From NCBI GenBank assembly GCA_016783745.1, contig JADHVZ010000014.1, forward strand, positions 1-44,014: 44,014 bases of DNA. Reading direction: 5' to 3'. A program made the position numbers and the translations under genes. Every line of letters starts with the position of its first letter. The first letter of the stretch is position 1. Under the pieces are notes generated by a model that made no database searches, had not been told where the DNA came from, and saw nothing but the letters and a program-made list of their open reading frames with translations. Origin of the DNA: Candidatus Omnitrophota bacterium (GTDB lineage Bacteria > Omnitrophota > Gorgyraeia > JAHIPI01). Shown here piece after piece: positions 9,357 through 17,825 of the stretch.

Positions 9357-10283
9357 TTATTTCGCAATCCCCCACAATTTCAAGACATGTCCTAATCGCG
9401 CCCAAATAGAACATTTTAGAACAAAGCGATCCGGATTATCTGTCGGCAAGAGCAGAGTCGATAATTCTCGCGGTGATAATACTATATTGAGCAACGTGGT
9501 GACACCTTTCCAAAATCGCCATATAAAAAAAGGAGTATCTTGGACCAGGTTAATTACAGCATCAGAGACACCTTGCCCGAAGGATTTCCGCAGAAACCAC
9601 TTTTTACTTAACCTAAGAGGTAAAACGTGATGCCTTATAGCAATTTCGGGATGATAGAAACATCGGTAACCTTTTTCGTTCAGCCTATTCTGTAATTGAA
9701 TCTCTTCTGCACATAAAAGATTTCCGCCTTTCCTGCCAAGATCTACCGAGAACCCTCCCATGCTCTCTAAAAGTCCCCTCGGAAACGCGCAATTACCTCC
9801 TGGTATCCATTGGTCTTTATTTATAAAGATGGGCGTCTGTGACCAGTTGACTTTTCCCAAGGCGGGTAACAACTTATCAGATATCCAATTCGGCCTCGGT
9901 GTTTCCCAGATAAGCTCAATCCTTCCCCCTGCACATCCCGGTTTCGGCTTTACGTTTTCAAAGACCTCCAGGATTTTCTCAAGCCATTGCGGAAATGCCA
10001 TTGCATCATCATCTAAATAGGCGATATATTCACCTCTGGCATTAATCCAACCGGTGTTACGCGCCTGAGATAATCCAAGAGTCGGGTCGTAAATATATCG
10101 CAAGTTTTGTATATTAGATAATCGTTTAATCACTCTTTTAGTATCGTCGGAAGAACCATTGTCTACTACGATAATTTCATATTGCTCATTCGGCAAAGTC
10201 TGTTCAACAAGGCTTTGAACCGCCTTACGTAAATACCTTTGGCGATTGTAGGTACAGATAATGGAAGAGATCCGTATGCTCAT
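9357..10283 (-). CDS. Glycosyltransferase, GT2 family
   Basis: A 308-residue GT-A glycosyltransferase. Motifs are ISSIICTYNRQRYLRKAVQS at the N-terminus, a metal-binding DDD in YIAYLDDDAMAFPQW, and an ED/EE-type catalytic segment LLCAEEIQLQNRL. A C-terminal hydrophobic segment around LSPRELSTLLLP may contact the membrane. It ends inside the long in-frame 5' extension of the GT9 gene but before the preferred GT9 start. The upstream polysaccharide deacetylase gene ends 5 bases before it. Sugar unknown. Confidence 0.9.
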   Translation of the reverse strand: MSIRISSIICTYNRQRYLRKAVQSLVEQTLPNEQYEIIVVDNGSSDDTKRVIKRLSNIQNLRYIYDPTLGLSQARNTGWINARGEYIAYLDDDAMAFPQWLEKILEVFENVKPKPGCAGGRIELIWETPRPNWISDKLLPALGKVNWSQTPIFINKDQWIPGGNCAFPRGLLESMGGFSVDLGRKGGNLLCAEEIQLQNRLNEKGYRCFYHPEIAIRHHVLPLRLSKKWFLRKSFGQGVSDAVINLVQDTPFFIWRFWKGVTTLLNIVLSPRELSTLLLPTDNPDRFVLKCSIWARLGHVLKLWGIAK

Positions 10284-10287
10284 AATA

Positions 10288-11352
10288 TTAACGACCCGTA
10301 CTGAAAAATACTTTTAAGTGGTGCGCAAACTCCTCCATACCCCAGTCACCTACGGGATAGCGCGGAAGCCGAAAAACATCCGATTTTTGGGTAATATACG
10401 CATAATCTGTGGAACATGCTAGTTTATAACCGGCCTCCTTCACCAAATTTATTGTTTTGTCTCCCATATCACTATTGCTACCATATGGATAAGCAAAACT
10501 ATTGACAGGTCTATTCAGTATTACTTGCAGATGTCGCTTACTGTTAAAAATCTCATTATGCTGAACATCATCAGACTGGCATGACATCGAGAGATGATTA
10601 ATACCATGAGAACCGACCTCGAGTAGATTATCGTCGCTTAATCTTTTTATTTCGTCAACAGTTAGAACACGGTAAGCTGAACGACCTTTCTCGGAAAGAC
10701 CAGCCCATTTCTCAAGGTCAGATATAACTTTAAGGCGGGCGGCTTCATCTAAATAACGAATTATTTCGTGGAGCTCTTTATAAACTTTATGCCGAGAGCT
10801 CGGATAAAATTGCTGTTTTATATTCCAGGGCTTGTTTACCTTATTATCCGCATTACACATTTCCAGGTCATCCATCTTCCAAGAATAGATTTTGCCATTC
10901 ACGCTCATTTTCAAAGAACCGGGTAATTTTTCAGGCAATAGAAATATACGTTCTAAGTCATCCCACCAGAATTCACGTTGTGTGCCGATATAACCTGTTG
11001 GTATAAAAACTGTTGCGGGAACTTCGTATTGCCCTAAAAGAGGTTTGCTATTTAAGAAAACATCCGCATAGCCGTCATCAAAAGTAATAACAACCGTACG
11101 TCTCGGCAATCGTTTTTTTTTCAGTGCCTGAGCGAGGTCATTTAGGCTTATGATCTGATAATGAGTGCGCAAATGATCTAACTGTTCTGCGAAATGTTTG
11201 GGTGTGATGCAAAGCGATAAAGGGTCTGAAGGCGCTTCAAATATCCTATGATATAGAAGAATAACCACTCTGCATTGAAGGAAAGAGAGCGCATATTTCG
11301 TAAAAATTTTTAATCGTCTCATATAAAAAAAGTAAAAAATGTTTATTGACAT
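10288..11352 (-). CDS. Polysaccharide deacetylase (NodB/CE4 family)
   Basis: A 354-residue protein with a CE4/NodB domain. VILLYHRIF leads in, VVITFDDGYAD carries the catalytic and metal-binding Asp pair, SHGINH supplies the H-x3-H metal ligands, and FAYPYGSN is motif 3. Between motifs 1 and 2 lies an insert of about 90 residues rich in basic and aromatic residues. It probably removes N- or O-acetyl groups from the surface glycan or its lipid-linked precursor. An alternative start at 11322 (MRRLKIF) would remove ten residues; neither start has a convincing ribosome binding site. It sits between two GT2 genes in the polysaccharide operon. Confidence 0.9.
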   Translation of the reverse strand: MSINIFYFFYMRRLKIFTKYALSFLQCRVVILLYHRIFEAPSDPLSLCITPKHFAEQLDHLRTHYQIISLNDLAQALKKKRLPRRTVVITFDDGYADVFLNSKPLLGQYEVPATVFIPTGYIGTQREFWWDDLERIFLLPEKLPGSLKMSVNGKIYSWKMDDLEMCNADNKVNKPWNIKQQFYPSSRHKVYKELHEIIRYLDEAARLKVISDLEKWAGLSEKGRSAYRVLTVDEIKRLSDDNLLEVGSHGINHLSMSCQSDDVQHNEIFNSKRHLQVILNRPVNSFAYPYGSNSDMGDKTINLVKEAGYKLACSTDYAYITQKSDVFRLPRYPVGDWGMEEFAHHLKVFFSTGR

Positions 11353-11365
11353 CTTTTCAAAAATA

Positions 11366-12265
11366 CTAAATATAAAAGACCCGATTTTTTACCGACCCTG
11401 CTATCCGGCCCACTTCCCAACCCGTAAATGCAATAAAATCGAGATATTCTTCCATTTTTTCTCCTGGCATGCTTCCTTTATCATGAAAGAAAAATAGAAT
11501 CATTTTCATTAATCCATAGGCTATTCGTCGAAGGACCCAGACAGTCTGCCTCAGTGTTCTCTTTGGCATCTTCTCCGGATATTTTTTATATAACGAAATA
11601 TAACCTATACCCCATTTTACACATTGATTAAACATCGATAACACTGTTGACCTATGCTTATGAAATATGACTGCATCAGGGCAAAATTTAATATTGTATT
11701 TAGTTTCGAGCTGCATCCTCCAGCTATAATCGGCATCCCCGCCGGATATCCATTTCTCTTCAAAAAAGCCTATTTTAGCGAATACGCCTCTGGCATAGAA
11801 GGCATTTGCGGTTTTAGCATAAGGGAGCGGCATGTCCGGCGGATTTTCTTCCTGCGAAATTATTTTTCTCTTGCACAGATATCTGCCTACATACCCTTGG
11901 GGTTCATGACATTCAATCCCTCCCGCTACGCAACCGATATTAGCGCCTCTAAACCCTTCTATCCCATTCCTAAGCCAGTCCGGCGATGCCACGCAGTCAG
12001 AGTCCGTAAAAGCGAGGATATCGCCTTTTGCGCATTTCATTCCCGCATTCCGTGAGGCATAAGCGCTTTGGGTTTTCTCCTCCTTAATATAACGAATCGG
12101 ATATTTCCGGACTATTTCAGCTGTTTTATCCCTTGAGTTATTGTCTACGATGATTATTTCGTACTTATCCTTAGGATATCCTTGATGCACGAGAGACTCT
12201 ATGCATTTGCTTATTGTCTTCTCTCCATTGTAAACAGGTATTATAACTGAGATAAACGTATTCAT
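11366..12265 (-). CDS. Glycosyltransferase, GT2 family
   Basis: A 299-residue GT-A enzyme. It starts with FISVIIPVYNGEKTISKC, has the metal-binding DSD in LAFTDSDCVASPDW, and a W-x-SGGDADYSWRM segment carrying the likely catalytic Asp. This combination is typical of GT2 rhamnosyl- or mannosyl-type transferases. The ATG has an AAGGT site immediately upstream. It follows the ABC transporter gene by about 40 bases and is probably co-transcribed. Substrate not determinable. Confidence 0.9.
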   Translation of the reverse strand: MNTFISVIIPVYNGEKTISKCIESLVHQGYPKDKYEIIIVDNNSRDKTAEIVRKYPIRYIKEEKTQSAYASRNAGMKCAKGDILAFTDSDCVASPDWLRNGIEGFRGANIGCVAGGIECHEPQGYVGRYLCKRKIISQEENPPDMPLPYAKTANAFYARGVFAKIGFFEEKWISGGDADYSWRMQLETKYNIKFCPDAVIFHKHRSTVLSMFNQCVKWGIGYISLYKKYPEKMPKRTLRQTVWVLRRIAYGLMKMILFFFHDKGSMPGEKMEEYLDFIAFTGWEVGRIAGSVKNRVFYI

Positions 12266-12308
12266 ACCTTAAGGTCGTTCTCAACAGGTTTTTTGGAAAT
12301 CGACCGCC

Positions 12309-14156
12309 TCAAAAGAACTTTTGCTCATTCCAATATTTACAAAACTTACCTTTTTTCTTCAGAAGTTCATCTAAGGAGCCCTGCTCCATCAGCCTGCCAT
12401 TTTCTATAATGACGATCTTATCCGAGTTTTTTATAGTAGAAAGTCTGTGTGCAATAACAATTGCTGTCCTATTTTTCACGGCCTCTTTAATAGCCTCCTG
12501 TATTAACCTTTCGGTTATTGAGTCCAGAGAACTTGTTGCTTCGTCTAAGATTAAGATTTCAGACCCCTTAAGTAAAGCCCTGGCAATCGCCACCCTCTGT
12601 TTTTCCCCGCCCGATAATTTGACGCCCCTGTCACCTATAAGCGTATTAAATCCATCGGGCAATCTCTCGATAAATTCGTGTAATCTCGCCTTTTTTGCTA
12701 CATCTAGGAGCATTTTATCATCGACTTTCCCGATCCCGTATGTAATATTTGCTCTTATCGTGTCGTTAAACATCAATGTCTCCTGGCTCACGAGCGCCAT
12801 ATGAGCCCTTAGCGATTTAATGGTAAATTCTCTTATATCTACACCGTCTATCATGACCGAGGATGGCGGACAATCATAAAAACGCAAAAGAAGGTGAACG
12901 AGTGTTGTCTTGCCGGCACCGCTTGGTCCTACTATCGCAGTTACCTTTCCTTTTTCAATGGAAAATGTAAGGTCATTTAACACCTGTAATTCCGGGATGT
13001 AAGAATAATTGAGGTTATTTATCTCGATTTTGTCTTTTATGCTGGCTAATTCCCTCTTTCCATCGAGTACAAAATACTTCTTCCTATCATCAAATATTTT
13101 TAATATATCATTTAACGGCCCTCTTGTCCTTGCCAGCATACCCCATTCCGACGTCAGATTACTAAAAGCGGCTGCACTCCTTCTTAGGAGGTAAAAATAT
13201 ACCAGGAAGCCTGCTATTTCGCCCGATCTGTTCTTGATAATCAAGAAGGCCATGGCAGTTATCAATAACAGAATTATCATCAGTAATATGATTTCCTGCA
13301 GAGGTTCTATTAACCGCACTTTTTTGTCCATGCTGAATTCAAATGCTTCTACCTGGTCACTTGTATGATCAAATTTTTCCATTTCATTTTTTTCAGTTGT
13401 CGCCAACTTAATGAGAGAAACGCATGAAAAGATATTATATGCCATGCCGCTGAGCTTGCTTTTGTACTCTGCAAAATCTCTCGATGTCCTCTTAATCTTT
13501 TTAACAAGCCACTTCAAGGAATAATACAAAATGGGTGGGGCGATTAAAACAAAAATTGTCAGCCGCCAAGAAATGATGCACATTATTATGAAATAAACTG
13601 CAGCCACCATGGACCATTTAATCATCATATGTATTATCTCAATGCGTCTTGCCGCCAAGTCTGTAAAATAAATGAGCGTGTTGATTAAATGTCCTTGACT
13701 ATTCCTGTCAAAAAATAGTTTTCCAAAACTGAGATAACGGCGCATTAGGAGTTTTCTCACATTACTGTTAAATTTTCTGCGCTGAAAATCAATGGATAGC
13801 AAAGAAAAATAACTCAACGCATTTTTCATAACTGCTGTCGAAAAAATAATCATAAGAAGGAATATGAATATGGACGAATTCGGCGTGATAAACAGCCGGG
13901 GGAATCGCATTATAATACCCTTAAAAAACGGCATTTCTCTTACAAATGCAAAATCCATCTCTATGATGCCCTTTGCTATTGGGATCAGAAGCCCTATGGT
14001 CAAACCTTCAAAAAATGCCGCAATCAGAGACAATAGGCCCGGCAAAAGCAGGCGACTAGAGGACATATTTGCGTCTTGAAGAAGTTCTTTTTGCCGGTTG
14101 ATCGGCTGAATCCATTTTGAATAGAAAGGTATTTTTTTCGTGCCTGATTTATGCAT
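12309..14156 (-). CDS. ABC transporter, fused permease/ATPase (MsbA/lipid-linked glycan exporter type)
   Basis: A 615-residue half-transporter. About six transmembrane segments occupy residues 30-330. The nucleotide-binding domain follows with Walker A GPSGAGKTT (about residues 410-418), signature LSGGEKQR, Walker B ILILDEATSSLD and the H-loop in IVIAHRLSTI. The family flips lipid-linked sugars, lipid A or peptides across the inner membrane as a homodimer. Its position at the head of the polysaccharide operon suggests it exports the lipid-linked glycan made by the downstream enzymes. A GGAG site lies about 10 bases before the ATG and a good sigma-70-type promoter lies about 100 bases upstream. 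Confidence 0.93.
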   Translation of the reverse strand: MHKSGTKKIPFYSKWIQPINRQKELLQDANMSSSRLLLPGLLSLIAAFFEGLTIGLLIPIAKGIIEMDFAFVREMPFFKGIIMRFPRLFITPNSSIFIFLLMIIFSTAVMKNALSYFSLLSIDFQRRKFNSNVRKLLMRRYLSFGKLFFDRNSQGHLINTLIYFTDLAARRIEIIHMMIKWSMVAAVYFIIMCIISWRLTIFVLIAPPILYYSLKWLVKKIKRTSRDFAEYKSKLSGMAYNIFSCVSLIKLATTEKNEMEKFDHTSDQVEAFEFSMDKKVRLIEPLQEIILLMIILLLITAMAFLIIKNRSGEIAGFLVYFYLLRRSAAAFSNLTSEWGMLARTRGPLNDILKIFDDRKKYFVLDGKRELASIKDKIEINNLNYSYIPELQVLNDLTFSIEKGKVTAIVGPSGAGKTTLVHLLLRFYDCPPSSVMIDGVDIREFTIKSLRAHMALVSQETLMFNDTIRANITYGIGKVDDKMLLDVAKKARLHEFIERLPDGFNTLIGDRGVKLSGGEKQRVAIARALLKGSEILILDEATSSLDSITERLIQEAIKEAVKNRTAIVIAHRLSTIKNSDKIVIIENGRLMEQGSLDELLKKKGKFCKYWNEQKFF

Positions 14157-14525
14157 CGTACATACTCCGGATTTTGATAGGGCTTAATTTCACTATATTT
14201 ATAGGAAACTAATTTACTTGTTTAATCACCTTATTCTCATATGCAATTAAGTATACTCGATAAACGTAATCTTGACAAGGGGAGGACAATTTTCGCCCTA
14301 ATCTTGAGTTTTGCTATATTCCTTCGAGTCCTAAGCTAAGTTGCCATAAAAGGAAAGAGCTCTCCGGTTTAAAAATTGAAGGACCTGTCATAGAGTGGTC
14401 CCCTACAAGGAACGAACTATTTCTCTATCCTGGCAACTCTGGGTTTTCTTTGTCTCCATCAATTCGTGTGTTGGCACATATTTACAAATACTTATTTCCC
14501 GGAATGATTTTTGTTCTAAGATCAA
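14157..14525. other. Intergenic stretch with promoter and small inverted repeat
   Basis: No coding sequence is recognisable on either strand; frames are broken by frequent stops. It contains the promoter at 14250-14278 that reads toward the ABC transporter, and a short inverted repeat, GGACC at 14381-14385 and GGTCC at 14397-14401, whose role is unclear. Confidence 0.6.
14250..14278 (-). promoter_or_regulatory. Sigma-70-type promoter for the polysaccharide operon
   Basis: On the minus strand a -35 TTGTCA (14278-14273) and a -10 TATACT (14255-14250) are separated by exactly 17 bases. The predicted start is near 14243, about 90 bases before the ABC transporter ATG. The element is nearly duplicated at 16071-16099. 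Confidence 0.75.
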
Positions 14526-15530
14526 TTAGCACATGTAAGTTTTCATAGGGCATAATTGGCAATAGTCTACTTTGTAATTATTGAAATATTCGTTTCGAAA
14601 TTTACTCCACTTTTCCCCATTCCAAATATCAGGTAAAGTTTTCTTAAAAAGGTTGCCTAGAATGGGTCTGTGGGAATACTCGGTCATAGTGCAGGGACAG
14701 ACATCGCCATTCGCATAAATAAGTGTAAAGCTACTCGGTATTGTGCAAGGCTGAGGTTTTTTATATTTTGGTTGATAAATTCCTCTGGCAAAATCAGAAA
14801 GCGAAGCTTTTTCTTCTCTATAGAATTCATTTAAATTTCTTTTGGCACCTTTGCCAAGATTCTTATCTAATGACTGCTCGCAAAACTGTATTGCTTTTGG
14901 CACAACATTATGCTTAAAATAGCGAATTTCTTTTTCATTAAGTAAGTTCTTTCTTTCAAAATCCCCTTCCAAATACGATATGGCCATTGCTAATGATCCT
15001 AAGTCATAATGAAGTTTGATTAATTCAGCGAAGTACTTATAATTATCCCTGCAAAGGATAGTTTGTGTCTTCAAAATAAAATCAGGGTATTGTGACCTTA
15101 ATTTAGAAAAAATACGTACGGCTTGAGTTGCCTTTTCCCAGAGGCCTTCTTTACGCCGTATTGAATCATGGATCTTAGCTGTATGGCCGTATAGTGAAAC
15201 ATGTACTTGATCAAGCCCGGCTGCAAGCAGTCTTTTAGCGTAATCTTCCGTTATCAAACTACCGTTAGCATTAAGAGACACAAAAAATCCATAAGTTTTC
15301 GCGACTTCAATAAGCTCAATAAGGTGTTTATAAAGAGTCGGTTCGCCACCACTGATATGACATTTTTCACAGCCCAGTTCTCTTGCGTCTGCCAAGATTT
15401 TACTCCATTGCTCAAGAGACAATATCTTTTGCTTGATTAACTCTCTATACAATGCTCTTCTGTAAACACATCCTATGCAACTTGCATTGCAAATAAGCTA
15501 TGGTTTAATTACCATCTTATATAGTTTCAT
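14526..15530 (-). pseudogene. Radical SAM/SPASM-like protein interrupted by an in-frame amber codon
   Basis: From an ATG at 15530 the frame reads MKLYKMVIKP, then TAG at 15500-15498, then continues without further stops for 323 residues. The [4Fe-4S] motif CNASCIGC comes three residues after the TAG, so any start downstream loses the cluster or needs a rare ATT start. Later motifs are typical of radical SAM enzymes: HISGGEPTLYKHLIEL, VSLNANGSLI, VHVSLYGH, and a C-terminal cysteine set (C-x-C near VCPCTMTE, then CQLCP and a terminal Cys) resembling a SPASM auxiliary-cluster region. Either the gene is freshly broken, the amber is a sequencing or assembly error (GAG or CAG to TAG), or the stop is suppressed. 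Substrate unknown. The AT-rich composition differs from the glycosyltransferase genes. Confidence 0.75.
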
Positions 15531-15587
15531 GCCCCATCCCGATTGCTTTCATATTTGCTACTGTATGCCTCTAAAAAAATTTGAGTT

Positions 15588-16014
15588 TAACGCCACAAAC
15601 TTCTTTCGTAGGCCCGGTTAATATTTTGACCGTGCCAATCCTTAATAATCCTGGTTTCAGAAACTTTTTTGAAAAAGACTGTTTTTCCGATTTTCTTAAT
15701 GAGTTTCCACTCTAATACAAATTCCTCTCATTTTATGAAGTACTACATCTGTTGAGATCTGTCCAGCCCAGTCCATTGAATAATAATTAATGCGAATCGA
15801 CGCTCCTTTCAGTCCTTGTAATCTCTCCTTCCAAAATTTAACAAAAGCTTTTTTTTCTGCCTTATTGCGCCTGGTTACAATCATCCCTATTGGAATCTTT
15901 GAGTGGACATATCTCACAACTATAATTGCACCGATTTGTCAATTCAATGGCTATCGTATCAGGCTCAGGAGGCGTGCTGTCTAATCTCTTGTTTGGGAAT
16001 TTTCGTCTTTTCAT
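15588..16014 (-). pseudogene. Mosaic pseudogene: radical SAM pieces joined to a methyltransferase 3' end
   Basis: From an ATG at 16014 the minus strand encodes MKRRKFPNKRLD, then TIAIELTNRCNYSCEICP, a textbook radical SAM N-terminus with CxxxCxxC. After PL the frame shifts into a segment with KIPIGMIVTRRNKAEKKAF and DWAGQIS (to about 15720), which resembles the middle of a radical SAM/SPASM protein, so a large internal piece is missing. From 15712 the DNA changes again to a copy of the 3' part of the methyltransferase gene (match 18312-18421, by eye 85-90% identical), encoding IIKDWHGQNINRAYER before a stop near 15588. At least two deletions or recombinations formed this remnant. Confidence 0.8.
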
Positions 16015-16070
16015 AATACGTCTTAATAAGGTTTTCATATCTAACTTTTTATGACGCTTTAGCCATAATT

Positions 16071-16099
16071 AGTGTACTCGACAAATGTAATTTTGCCAA
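16071..16099 (-). promoter_or_regulatory. Sigma-70-type promoter, near-duplicate of the one at 14250-14278
   Basis: Minus-strand -35 TTGGCA (16099-16094), 17-base spacer, -10 TACACT (16076-16071). The spacer shares ATTAC, TTT and TCGAGTA with the 14250-14278 promoter. It reads toward the radical SAM remnant starting at 16014. Confidence 0.65.
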
Positions 16100-16291
16100 G
16101 TCGTTTACTGTTTTTAAGTCGGAAAAATCAAGAAAGAGATAAAAACCCTATTGTCAAGCGCTGAATAACTCTGTGCCATCGGATCCTCCAGCTCGACTAT
16201 CGCCCAATGCCATAACCTATTTAATATTATAGGGTTAAGGGACACCGTGGCAAGCTGTATTACCCAGAGCCGAGAGGCTTCTATGTGGTAT
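16100..16291. other. Noncoding stretch downstream of the YvcK-like gene
   Basis: About 190 bases with no recognisable gene. It holds a few weak inverted repeats on the minus strand, such as AGCC-TCTC-GGCT just after the stop and an imperfect TAACC/GGTTA pair. None is followed by a T-run, so no intrinsic terminator is called. Confidence 0.4.
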
Positions 16292-17617
16292 CTATTTGTC
16301 CAGTATTTTTTGCACTTCATCTCTGATTTTGACACTGTCGTGCCTGACAAGTTCCGTCTCATGGCTGACGTCTGCCATGATGACTTTCGCCTTAGTCATG
16401 CTCTGAATCTTGTCGATTTTTTCAAAAGAAACCGGATGCTGATATTTCTTGGCATAGTGACGTATAGCACGACCCGAACACTTTGTATTCGATATAATGA
16501 TATAATCGAGATAGTCGCCGCCCATATATTTGATAATTTCTCTGACATGATCAGAAGTAGAATAGCCTGCTGTTTCGCCGGGCTTTGTCATCAGATTACA
16601 TATATAAACTTTCTTGGCTTTCGTTCGACAGATGGCTTTGTGAAGATTTTTTACCAATAAGTTTGTAGCGAGGCTTGTAAAAAGATCTCCTGGCCCGATT
16701 GTGACAAGATCAGAATTTACGATAGCGGAAAAAGCGTCAATATTACATTCCGCTTGGGGTTCGTGCCATATTTTACGGATATGCAACCCAGGGTCTCTCC
16801 CTTCGCATAAATCAATTTTACTCTCGCCCTTTACAACTGCCCCGCCCTCAAAACGAGCACATAAGGTCGCCTGCATATTTGTAACCGGGGTCACTATTCC
16901 TTGGATATTGAGGATATCGCTCAGTGTTTTTACGCCTTCTGAAAATGACCCCTTGATCTCGGTTAAAGCCGCAAGAAAGAGGTTGCCGAAACTATGCCCT
17001 GCGACACCGTCTCCTCTGCAAAACCTGTACTGCATCACTTCATTCATGATTTCCGGCACATTTGAAAGCGCTACTAAACTTCTTCTGATATCCCCGGGAG
17101 GGAGAATGCCGAACGAAGTCCTCAGCCTGCCGGAAGAACCTCCCTCATCAGTCATGCTTACTATAGAGGTCAAGAAAATATTTGGAAGGTCTTTGAGCCC
17201 GGACAATAGATGAAAAAGTCCCGTTCCTCCGCCTATGCAGCTAATCCGTGTCTTTTTCTGCACAATGGTGTTCAAATGGGCCAAGAATTCACGGTAACTA
17301 TATGGTCTTGCTATGTAATCCGACGCTCCAAGCCTTTTGGCCTCTAATACAGCTGACGGCGATGTACGGGACGACACGATGATAAAATCTTTTTTTGATT
17401 CATATATAGCTTTTATCGTCCTGAGGCACAGGTCTCTGTCTTTTGATCTATATGTGTCATCGTCAAATATGACGGAGCTGATATCCTTGTGCTTACAGAC
17501 ACTTTTTACAATCTCAGCGTTTTTTCCATCCACTATACGTATCCCCATAGAAGATGCCATGGTGCGAACATTGCTAACAAAACTTCTATTGCCTACCACT
17601 AAAATCGCCTTGCCCAC
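16292..17617 (-). CDS. REC-YvcK fusion: receiver-like domain plus YvcK/CofD-family domain
   Basis: A 441-residue protein in two parts. Residues 1-120 have a response-regulator receiver fold: VIFDDDTY at 49-56 provides the acidic pocket and likely phosphoacceptor Asp, and VSSR gives the conserved Ser/Thr. The usual Lys of the K-P motif is Arg (YIARPY, R104). Residues 125-441 match the YvcK/CofD superfamily, with CIGGGTGLFHLLSG, MTDEGGSSGRLR, LPPGDIRRSL, and a TIGPGDLFTS loop. YvcK binds UDP-sugars and links carbon flux to cell-wall synthesis in other bacteria. The GTG start at 17617 has a GAGGGAGA site six bases upstream. It is divergent from the methyltransferase gene. The receiver fusion suggests signal-dependent control. 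Confidence 0.85.
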   Translation of the reverse strand: MGKAILVVGNRSFVSNVRTMASSMGIRIVDGKNAEIVKSVCKHKDISSVIFDDDTYRSKDRDLCLRTIKAIYESKKDFIIVSSRTSPSAVLEAKRLGASDYIARPYSYREFLAHLNTIVQKKTRISCIGGGTGLFHLLSGLKDLPNIFLTSIVSMTDEGGSSGRLRTSFGILPPGDIRRSLVALSNVPEIMNEVMQYRFCRGDGVAGHSFGNLFLAALTEIKGSFSEGVKTLSDILNIQGIVTPVTNMQATLCARFEGGAVVKGESKIDLCEGRDPGLHIRKIWHEPQAECNIDAFSAIVNSDLVTIGPGDLFTSLATNLLVKNLHKAICRTKAKKVYICNLMTKPGETAGYSTSDHVREIIKYMGGDYLDYIIISNTKCSGRAIRHYAKKYQHPVSFEKIDKIQSMTKAKVIMADVSHETELVRHDSVKIRDEVQKILDK

Positions 17618-17690
17618 TTTTGTTCTCCCTCAGTTATTACGCAGTCCTCTGTCAAAACCAAAACATCCCTGCTTTTACAGTGTTTTTATA

Positions 17691-17719
17691 AGTATATATG
17701 ATATTATAATAAAAATCAA
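17691..17719 (-). promoter_or_regulatory. Promoter for the REC-YvcK gene
   Basis: Minus-strand -35 TTGATT (17719-17714), 17-base spacer, -10 TATACT (17696-17691). The predicted start near 17684 gives a leader of about 67 bases before the GTG. Divergent with the promoter at 17744-17772; the two -35 boxes are 24 bases apart. Confidence 0.65.
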
Positions 17720-17743
17720 TGCAGGGTATATTGTATATTAAAC

Positions 17744-17772
17744 TTGAATGAAAAACAGGCCTATGATATAAT
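17744..17772 (+). promoter_or_regulatory. Promoter for the plus-strand island
   Basis: -35 TTGAAT (17744-17749), 17-base spacer, -10 TATAAT (17767-17772). Predicted start about 17779, 46 bases before the methyltransferase ATG. Confidence 0.75.
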
Positions 17773-17825
17773 CTTAACATCGGGGTGTAAAATAGCGCGG
17801 AGCAACAAACTGGAGACTATGTACT

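Noticed and set aside
14381-14401. End of a transposon at the GGACC/GGTCC inverted repeat
   Set aside because: Only five base pairs, with no transposase or target duplication.
15498-15500. TAG in the radical SAM gene as pyrrolysine
   Set aside because: No pyl genes in the window and no methylamine methyltransferase context.
16114-16362. Small gene downstream of the YvcK-like gene
   Set aside because: The frame overlaps the end of the YvcK gene out of frame, lacks a ribosome binding site, and resembles no family.
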